A program made the position numbers and the translations under genes. The notes under the pieces were generated by a model. It did no database searches and was not told the origin of the DNA. It was given only the letters and a program-made list of their open reading frames with translations. This document shows positions 1 to 4,532 of a stretch of DNA of 5,668 nt, piece by piece. This DNA comes from Clostridia bacterium (GTDB lineage: Bacteria > Bacillota > Clostridia > Saccharofermentanales > Saccharofermentanaceae), in the NCBI GenBank assembly GCA_017881645.1, contig JADGQQ010000061.1, positions 1 through 5,668 on the forward strand, written 5' to 3'. Each line of letters begins with the position of its first letter. The first letter of the stretch is position 1.

Positions 1-98
1 CGTGTACCATACATACGTCATAGCAAGAAGAAGCATCCGTTTCTCACCTCAAACAATGTGAAGAGGTTTACACGTAAGAATCCGGCAAGTCCGGTTTT

Positions 99-130
99 GT
101 GGAGAGGATGTTGATTCGCTCCATTTTTTT
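99..130 (+). terminator. Terminator-like hairpin in the infC leader (candidate attenuator)
   Basis: TGGAG (100-104) pairs with CTCCA (119-123), extendable by a G-T pair at 99/124, around a 14-nt loop. Seven T residues (124-130) follow directly, then one A and five more Ts. The stem is short and the loop large, so it would be a weak terminator alone, which suits a conditional attenuator. It ends just before the infC ribosome binding site, so termination here would switch off the whole operon. Confidence 0.55.
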
Positions 131-138
131 ATTTTTAG

Positions 139-146
139 AGGAGGTG
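139..146 (+). promoter_or_regulatory. Ribosome binding site of infC, decides the start codon
   Basis: AGGAGGTG is a full-length match to the anti-Shine-Dalgarno sequence. It lies 7-9 nt before the ATC at 154, depending on which end is counted, which is a normal distance. It is about 35 nt from the first in-frame ATG at 181, which has no purine-rich site of its own. An in-frame ATT at 148 is too close to be used. A very strong site would help offset a poor start codon. Confidence 0.8.
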
Positions 147-153
147 CATTCAT

Positions 154-675
154 ATCGCAAGACCAAGTAACGGGCAGCAAATGAACGATGCAATCCGTTT
201 TAGGGAAGTCAGATTAATTGAATCAGATGGAAGCATGATCGGCGTAGTGCCGATTTCAGAGGCAAGGAGACGCGCCGAAGAACAGGATCTGGATCTTGTA
301 CTGATTGCCAATAATCCGGAAAATCCGGTCTGCAAAATCATGGACTACGGTAAGTTTATGTTTGAGCAGTCCAAGAGAGAAAAGGAAGCCCGTAAAAATC
401 AGAAAGTGACCGAGCTTAAAGAAGTTGGCATGAAGCTGACAACGGAAGATCACGATCTGGACGTCAAAACGAAGAATGCATGTCGATTTTTATTGGATGG
501 AGACCGCGTGAAGGTTCTGATTAAGTTCAGAGGACGCGAAATGGCATATCAGAGCCAGGGTTATGCTCTTATGGATCGGTTCGCACAAGCCTGTATGGAG
601 AGCGGACAAATTGAGAAAGCACCCAAGGTTGAGGGTAGGAACATGGTAATGTATCTTTGCCCTAAAAAGACTTGA
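154..675 (+). CDS. infC: Translation initiation factor IF-3 (probable ATC start)
   Basis: IF-3 binds the 30S subunit, keeps it apart from 50S, and checks the start codon and initiator tRNA. The product is 173 residues, normal for the family. The N domain carries IRFREVRLI (about residues 14-22) and DYGKF (64-68), followed by the basic linker helix (KREKEARKNQK). The C domain runs from about residue 85 and ends with the conserved PKVEGRNMVMYLCPKK. I place the start at ATC 154 because the perfect ribosome binding site demands it and the added residues MARPSNGQQ restore a family-like N terminus. A start at ATG 181 would begin directly at the conserved MNDAIR segment with no ribosome binding site. 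Rare AUU/AUC/AUA start codons are well known for infC and allow IF-3 to repress its own translation. rpmI starts 25 nt after the stop. Identity is certain and the start is likely. Confidence 0.95.
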   Translation: MARPSNGQQMNDAIRFREVRLIESDGSMIGVVPISEARRRAEEQDLDLVLIANNPENPVCKIMDYGKFMFEQSKREKEARKNQKVTELKEVGMKLTTEDHDLDVKTKNACRFLLDGDRVKVLIKFRGREMAYQSQGYALMDRFAQACMESGQIEKAPKVEGRNMVMYLCPKKT

Positions 676-700
676 ATATAACCAGAGGAGGAATCGAAAC

Positions 701-898
701 ATGCCCAAGCAAAAAACTCACAGCTCATCGAAGAAAAGATTTAAGGTAACCGGTACCGGTAAGGTTCTGTATTCACAAGCTTTTCGTCGTCATATCCTGA
801 GCAAAAGATCTTCTAAGAGAATGAGACACTTGCGTCACACAGCTGTTGCATCTGCACCGAACGCGAAGATTATCAAGGCAATGATCCCGTACAAATAA
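701..898 (+). CDS. rpmI: 50S ribosomal protein L35 (bL35)
   Basis: A small, strongly basic protein of 65 residues, the usual size of bL35, which sits in the large ribosomal subunit. The opening MPKQKTHSSSKKRFKVTGTG is the family pattern of MPK.KTH..A.KRFK.TG.GK, and the middle (FRRHILSKRSSKRMRHLR) is the conserved arginine/lysine-rich part. GGAGG at 687-691 lies 9 nt before the ATG. The gene sits between infC and rplT, the standard order, and should share their transcript and L20-dependent control. No anomalies are visible. Confidence 0.97.
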   Translation: MPKQKTHSSSKKRFKVTGTGKVLYSQAFRRHILSKRSSKRMRHLRHTAVASAPNAKIIKAMIPYK

Positions 899-986
899 GT
901 CTTTTTGTAATTGTGAATTTGAAATGAGACGGATCGTTACAGTAATATACTGGGCGGCAGGATGAAGAGATAACAGGAGGTTTTTC
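899..986 (+). other. rpmI-rplT intergenic stretch with a small hairpin
   Basis: This 88-nt gap is longer than the 25-nt gap before rpmI. It holds a 5-bp hairpin, CAGTA (940-944) with TACTG (948-952) around a 3-nt loop, and the rplT ribosome binding site AGGAGG (975-980), 6 nt before the start. No T-run follows the hairpin, so it is not a terminator. It may be an mRNA structure or chance. Confidence 0.3.
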
Positions 987-1340
987 ATGGCACGTATTAA
1001 GAGAGGTATGCGCACTAGAGCGCGTCACCATAAGATTTTAAAGCAGGCGAAGGGTTACTTCGGCCACAAGAGCAAGTTATTTAAAGTTGCAAATCAGGCC
1101 GTAATGAAGTCCGGTGTGTACGCATACCGTGACCGCAAGTCGAAGAAGAGAGAATTCAGAAAGCTTTGGATTCAGCGTATCAATGCTGCAGCCCGTATCA
1201 ACGGTCTTTCCTACAGCCGTTTTATGGATGGATTAAAGAAGGCTGAAATTGCTCTCGACCGCAAGGTTCTTTCAGATATCGCTATTACGGATCCGAACGG
1301 CTTTGCTGCGCTCTGCGCTCAGGCAAAAGCGGCTCGCTGA
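987..1340 (+). CDS. rplT: 50S ribosomal protein L20 (bL20)
   Basis: L20 binds 23S rRNA directly, is needed early in 50S assembly, and in this operon type is also the autogenous repressor. The product is 117 residues, a normal length. The basic N-terminal tail starts MARIKRG and continues through KQAKGYFG (19-26), the long extension that threads into rRNA. The globular part holds the L20 signature around residues 53-70 (KKREFRKLWIQRINAAAR), then NGLSYSRFM (72-80) and DRKVLSDIA (91-99). AGGAGG (975-980) is well placed before the ATG. Only 6 nt separate its stop from the methyltransferase gene, which points to one transcript and possible translational coupling. Confidence 0.98.
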   Translation: MARIKRGMRTRARHHKILKQAKGYFGHKSKLFKVANQAVMKSGVYAYRDRKSKKREFRKLWIQRINAAARINGLSYSRFMDGLKKAEIALDRKVLSDIAITDPNGFAALCAQAKAAR

Positions 1341-1346
1341 TTTCGT

Positions 1347-2144
1347 ATGGAGAATATCCGTGCGATTACAAGCAAAGAGAATCCTCAGTATCGCTTTGCG
1401 CGTTCTCTGCATGACAGAAGAATCGCTGAGCGGGAAGGCGTTGTGTTTATAGAAGGCGTCCGCCTTTGTGAAGATGCGCTGATCTCGGGGCTTGTTCCGC
1501 AGATGATTCTGCTTTCAGATGAAAAAATAACGCTCGCAGCCGATTGGTGCGGGCGTTTTTCTGTTGGGAGCGACACACAAATTCTGTCCATGCCGGAAGC
1601 TTTATTTGCGCGACTCGGAAGTACAAAAAATCCGCAGGGCATTGCGATGGTGGTGCCGTCTCCTCTTTTACATGAAGAAATTCCGGTGCGGGGCAACGAT
1701 TTGTATCTTGTATGTGAGGAAATCTCCGATCCGGGCAACTTGGGTACAATGATCCGCACGGCGGATGCATTTGATTTTTCAGCTGTTCTGATCGTGTCGG
1801 GAACCGTAGATCCATTCAACGAGAAAACCATCAGGTCGTCCATGGGTTCGTGTTTTCATATTCCGGTTGTTTCCTATAATTCCATCGAAGAAATATGCTT
1901 TCAATTAAAGAAAATGAATGTACAATTAGTAGCATCTCATCTCAATGGAGAGCATCTGTCTGAGGCAGAATTTATATATCCTTCAGCACTTTTTGTCGGT
2001 AATGAAGCGAGAGGTTTATCTGATCACTGTACATCTTTGTGTGATTTACGCGTGAAAATTCCTATGCCCGGCAAAGCCGAGTCTTTGAATGCTTCTTCGG
2101 CGGCCTCAATATTGGCATACGAGATGTTTATCAGCAGAAAATAG
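1347..2144 (+). CDS. SpoU/TrmH-family RNA 2'-O-methyltransferase
   Basis: A 265-residue member of the SPOUT superfamily, predicted to methylate a ribose 2'-OH in rRNA or tRNA using S-adenosylmethionine. The N-terminal part (about 1-100) contains FIEGVRLCEDAL (34-45), the pattern of the RNA-binding substrate domain seen in RlmB/TsnR-like enzymes. The catalytic knot domain carries all three family motifs: DPGNLGTMIRTADA (128-141, with N131 and R137), LFVGNEARGLS (215-225, with E220), and VKIPMPGKAESLNASSAAS (236-254), the loop that forms the knot and binds the cofactor. The start at 1347 has no Shine-Dalgarno match, but it lies 6 nt after the rplT stop, so ribosomes finishing rplT probably re-initiate here. 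Close linkage to L20 suggests an rRNA target. The modified nucleotide cannot be told from sequence alone, so no symbol is given. No internal stop or frameshift is seen. Confidence 0.92.
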   Translation: MENIRAITSKENPQYRFARSLHDRRIAEREGVVFIEGVRLCEDALISGLVPQMILLSDEKITLAADWCGRFSVGSDTQILSMPEALFARLGSTKNPQGIAMVVPSPLLHEEIPVRGNDLYLVCEEISDPGNLGTMIRTADAFDFSAVLIVSGTVDPFNEKTIRSSMGSCFHIPVVSYNSIEEICFQLKKMNVQLVASHLNGEHLSEAEFIYPSALFVGNEARGLSDHCTSLCDLRVKIPMPGKAESLNASSAASILAYEMFISRK

Positions 2145-2155
2145 ACTATTACTGA

Positions 2156-2405
2156 CACAGTGCAACGTATGCGCACGGGCTGCATATATTTGATGTCGCT
2201 GGTTTTGCAACCATTTCTTCTCCTGAACTTACAGTTGACGCATTTATTAGGGAACTTGAGGATACACATCCGGGTCAATTATTCATTATCCCTGCAATGT
2301 TTTTGGGCAGGGTAGGGCCCGTAAACATTTGCGGTCAGCTTTGCACTTCGTGAGCCGCTGCAACAAACGAACGTATATCCGGAAGGCAAAATACAGATGG
2401 GTTGA
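2156..2405 (+). pseudogene. trkH: Decayed C-terminal relic of a TrkH/KtrB-family potassium transporter
   Basis: There is no intact gene here, but two adjacent frames give a recognisable transporter tail. The frame at 2156-2323 has no usable start codon and reads through IFDVAGFATISSPELT to GQLFIIPAMFLGRVGPV. The next frame, from 2325, reads TFAVSFALREP and ends YPEGKIQMG before TGA at 2403-2405. Joined, these match the end of KtrB/TrkH proteins, where a last membrane segment with MF(I/L)GRVGP(V/L)T is followed by a short basic tail ending near YPE.KI..G. One extra A in the AAA run at 2323-2325 explains the frame change; without it GRVGPVTFAV is continuous. Only about 80 of the roughly 450 codons remain, directly behind the methyltransferase stop, so most of the gene was deleted. 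The first 40 or so residues align less well and may hold further small indels. Confidence 0.72.
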
Positions 2406-2446
2406 TTTGGCGTATCGAATATATCTAAATAATTGACTTGTGTTCA

Positions 2447-2478
2447 TTTTGCAAGATTCTTTCGTTAAACTTGCAAAA
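2447..2478. repeat. Perfect 9-bp inverted repeat upstream of the acn promoter
   Basis: TTTTGCAAG (2447-2455) and CTTGCAAAA (2470-2478) are exact reverse complements separated by 14 bp. The centres of the two arms are 23 bp apart, about two helical turns, which would suit a dimeric regulator on one face of the DNA. The right arm lies 26 bp upstream of the -35 hexamer. It does not act as a terminator, since an A-run, not a T-run, follows. The regulator is unknown; CcpC and CcpA control aconitase genes in Bacillus, but I do not recognise either consensus here. Confidence 0.6.
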
Positions 2479-2512
2479 AAGAGATTTCTTTCCTCTCGTT
2501 CAACTTGACAAA
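2457..2512 (+). repeat. Imperfect 22-bp direct repeat overlapping the acn -35 element
   Basis: Positions 2457-2478 and 2491-2512 match at 17 of 22 bases, with the shared core TCGTT.AACTTG, and are offset by 34 bp (a little over three helical turns). The first copy includes the right arm of the inverted repeat at 2470-2478. The second includes the TTGACA promoter hexamer at 2505-2510. A protein bound at the second copy would compete with RNA polymerase, so this is a candidate operator for the aconitase-citrate synthase operon. Confidence 0.5.
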
Positions 2513-2534
2513 GAGGGTTGGTTTAGATGATAAT
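2505..2534 (+). promoter_or_regulatory. SigA-type promoter of the acn-citrate synthase operon
   Basis: A consensus -35, TTGACA (2505-2510), is followed after 18 nt by GATAAT (2529-2534), five of six matches to the -10 consensus. Transcription would begin near 2541-2544, giving a leader of about 25-28 nt that contains the aconitase ribosome binding site. It is the best promoter match I find in the gap and has the right orientation. Its overlap with a direct-repeat copy suggests regulation at this point. Confidence 0.75.
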
Positions 2535-2554
2535 GGTGTCCTAAGCACACATGC

Positions 2555-2560
2555 AGGAGG
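2555..2560 (+). promoter_or_regulatory. Ribosome binding site of acn, decides the start codon
   Basis: AGGAGG lies 8 nt before the ATG at 2569. An in-frame ATG at 2551 partly precedes and overlaps this site and has no site of its own, so translation should begin at 2569 and not six codons earlier. Confidence 0.85.
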
Positions 2561-2568
2561 ACCGAATT

Positions 2569-4503
2569 ATGGGTTTTACAATCTCGCAGAAAATACTTCG
2601 CGACCACCTCCTTTCGGGAGAGATGACAGTTGGATCAGAGATTTCGATCCGTATCGATCAGACATTAACGCAGGATTCCACGGGTACAATGGCGTATCTT
2701 CAGTTTGAAGCGATCGGAGTTCCAAGAGTCAAGACAAAGCTATCCATCGCATATATTGACCATAACACAATTCAATCCGGTTTTGAAAACGCGGATGATC
2801 ATAAATATATCCAAACAGTAACCAAGAAGCATGGCATTCGTTTTTCGCGTCCGGGAAACGGAGTATGCCATCAAGTTCACATTGAACGATTTGGCGTTCC
2901 CGGGCAGACGCTTCTCGGATCAGACAGTCACACGCCCACATGCGGCGGAATTGGTATGCTGGCCATCGGAGCAGGCGGTTTAGATGTTGCCGTTGCAATG
3001 GGCGGCGGGCCATATTATCTGAGCGTTCCGAAGATATGTAAAGTTGTTTTGGAGGGAAGTCTCGCACCCTGGGCAACAGCAAAGGACATCATTCTTGAAG
3101 TTCTCCGGATTCTTTCCGTCAAAGGCGGAGTTGGCAAAATTGTAGAATATGCCGGATCCGGTCTTGCAGAGTTATCTGTTCCGGAGCGGGCAACGATAAC
3201 AAATATGGGTGCGGAACTTGGAGCAACGACCTCTATTTTCCCTTCCGATGAAGTCACGAAAGCGTTTCTTGCAGCACAGGGCAGAGAAGAAGACTGGATT
3301 TCACTCCTTCCGGATGAAGATGCTTCGTATGATGAAGTGATCACAATCGATCTTTCAGTCTTAAAACCGCTGGCTGCAAAGCCGCATATGCCTGATAATG
3401 TCGTATCTGTTACGGAAATAGCCGGGTTGCAAGTGGATCAGGTTTGCATCGGTTCATGCACAAATTCATCACTTATGGATATGCTGAAAGTAGCTGCGAT
3501 TCTTAAAGGAAAGACCGTTCATCCGGATGTGTCCCTAGTCATTGCACCCGGATCCAAACAGGTATTCAGTATGCTGGCTCAGTCCGGTGCATTAGCAGAC
3601 ATGATTTCTGCAGGTGCACGCATTTTGGAATGTGCCTGCGGCCCCTGTATCGGGATGGGACAGTCTCCCCGGACGAATGCGGTATCGCTTCGTACAAATA
3701 ACCGCAATTTCTATGCACGCTCCGGAACGGCATCTGCCAGCGTGTATCTGGTAAGTCCGGAAGTTGCAGCCGTTGCAGCGATTACCGGAGTTGTTACTGA
3801 TCCGGCATCCTATGGACCTCCTCCGGTTATTCAGATGCCGTCATCCTTTACCGTCAATGACAATCTCATTGTTATGCCGGCTGAGAATGCGGATGAAGTG
3901 GACGTAATCCGTGGCCCCAATATTAAGCCTTTTCCGGTGAACGTGCCTTTGACGGCTTCTGTTTCCGGGAAAATTCTTGTAGTTCTGGGAGATAATATTA
4001 CAACAGATCATATTATGCCCTCTAATGCAAAACTTCTGCCCTATCGATCCAATGTTCCCTATCTGGCGGATTACTGCCTTACTCCATCGGACCCCGCGTT
4101 TCCGGCAAGAGCGAAAGAATACGGCGGCGGCTTCATCGTCGGCGGATCCAATTACGGCCAGGGGTCCAGCCGTGAACACGCAGCATTGGCACCGCTTCAG
4201 TTGGGCGTAAAGGGTGTCATAACAATATCATTTGCTAGAATACATATGGCCAATTTAATAAATAACGGAATTCTTCCGCTGACTTTCACAGATCCGTCAG
4301 ATTATGATAGAATGAACCTGCTTGATCAACTTGAGATTGCTGATGCAAGAGAGCAGATTATGGATGCAGTTTCAGGGCAACCTGTCTCCATAATCAACCA
4401 TACGCAGGGTTATTCCTTCGATGTTGCTTGCTCTATCTCCGACCGCCAGGCCCAAATCCTTCTTGCCGGCGGACTTCTTAATTTTACTCGTCAGCATGCC
4501 TGA
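2569..4503 (+). CDS. acnA: Aconitate hydratase (aconitase)
   Basis: Interconverts citrate and isocitrate through cis-aconitate with a [4Fe-4S] cluster in the cytoplasm. The product is 644 residues, the compact aconitase form, shorter than the roughly 750-900 residues of mitochondrial and AcnA/IRP-type enzymes. Cluster ligands are visible as C297 (GSCTNSS) and C357/C360 (CACGPCIGMG). Active-site landmarks are D64-H65 (IDHNTIQS), D119-S120-H121 (DSHTPTCGG), R379 and R384 (NRNFYAR), and, in the C-terminal swivel domain, D480-H481 (DNITTDHIMPS) and S533-S534-R535 (GQGSSREHAA). All key residues look intact, so the enzyme should be active. Family members with this build include isopropylmalate and homoaconitate enzymes, but one chain with both large and swivel domains beside citrate synthase argues for aconitase. 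The closest subfamily appears to be the 'putative aconitate hydratase' type. It has its own promoter, and citrate synthase follows after 29 nt. Confidence 0.95.
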   Translation: MGFTISQKILRDHLLSGEMTVGSEISIRIDQTLTQDSTGTMAYLQFEAIGVPRVKTKLSIAYIDHNTIQSGFENADDHKYIQTVTKKHGIRFSRPGNGVCHQVHIERFGVPGQTLLGSDSHTPTCGGIGMLAIGAGGLDVAVAMGGGPYYLSVPKICKVVLEGSLAPWATAKDIILEVLRILSVKGGVGKIVEYAGSGLAELSVPERATITNMGAELGATTSIFPSDEVTKAFLAAQGREEDWISLLPDEDASYDEVITIDLSVLKPLAAKPHMPDNVVSVTEIAGLQVDQVCIGSCTNSSLMDMLKVAAILKGKTVHPDVSLVIAPGSKQVFSMLAQSGALADMISAGARILECACGPCIGMGQSPRTNAVSLRTNNRNFYARSGTASASVYLVSPEVAAVAAITGVVTDPASYGPPPVIQMPSSFTVNDNLIVMPAENADEVDVIRGPNIKPFPVNVPLTASVSGKILVVLGDNITTDHIMPSNAKLLPYRSNVPYLADYCLTPSDPAFPARAKEYGGGFIVGGSNYGQGSSREHAALAPLQLGVKGVITISFARIHMANLINNGILPLTFTDPSDYDRMNLLDQLEIADAREQIMDAVSGQPVSIINHTQGYSFDVACSISDRQAQILLAGGLLNFTRQHA

Positions 4504-4519
4504 TTCAGTACGTACGCAC

Positions 4520-4525
4520 AGGAGG
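4520..4525 (+). promoter_or_regulatory. Ribosome binding site of citrate synthase, decides the start codon
   Basis: AGGAGG lies 7 nt before the ATG at 4533. Another in-frame ATG at 4527 is only one base from the site and therefore too close, so 4533 is the preferred start. Confidence 0.8.
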
Positions 4526-4532
4526 AATGAAT

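Larger units (their letters stand above)
1..153 (+). promoter_or_regulatory. 5' leader of the infC-rpmI-rplT operon, probable L20-responsive attenuator (5' end outside the window)
   Basis: This untranslated stretch has paired elements typical of a folded mRNA leader. CGTGTA (1-6) is complementary to TACACG (69-74), ACCTC (46-50) pairs with GAGGT (63-67) around a 12-nt loop, and CCGG (82-85) pairs with CCGG (91-94). A terminator-like hairpin and T-run follow at 99-130, then the infC ribosome binding site. In Bacillota, excess ribosomal protein L20 binds the leader of this operon, which mimics its 23S rRNA site, and promotes premature termination (Rfam L20_leader family). The stretch at about 27-48, with TTTCTCACC, resembles what I remember of that leader, but this is recollection and not a covariance-model hit. 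The promoter must lie upstream of the window. Confidence 0.65.

Noticed and set aside
1385..1843. Minus-strand open frames of 122 and 152 codons opposite the methyltransferase gene
   Set aside because: They show no protein family features and lie wholly antisense to a gene with all its family motifs.
2024..2278. Minus-strand open frame of 84 codons spanning the end of the methyltransferase gene and the gap
   Set aside because: It has no ribosome binding site or family features and overlaps the conserved end of the methyltransferase and the trkH relic.
2290..2312. CCCTGC/GCAGGG hairpin as a terminator for the translation operon
   Set aside because: No T-run follows, the stem lies inside the conserved MFLGRVGPV part of the trkH relic, and its bases are explained by that former coding sequence.
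2433..2461. A second possible promoter with TTGACT at 2433-2438
   Set aside because: At 16-17 nt spacing the -10 candidates (GATTCT or ATTCTT) are poor, and the TTGACA/GATAAT pair downstream is much better.
2551..2568. An earlier in-frame ATG for aconitase at 2551
   Set aside because: It lies at and just before the AGGAGG site (2555-2560), which fits the ATG at 2569, and has no upstream ribosome binding site.
4527..4532. An earlier in-frame ATG for citrate synthase at 4527
   Set aside because: It is only one base from the AGGAGG site; the ATG at 4533 has normal spacing.
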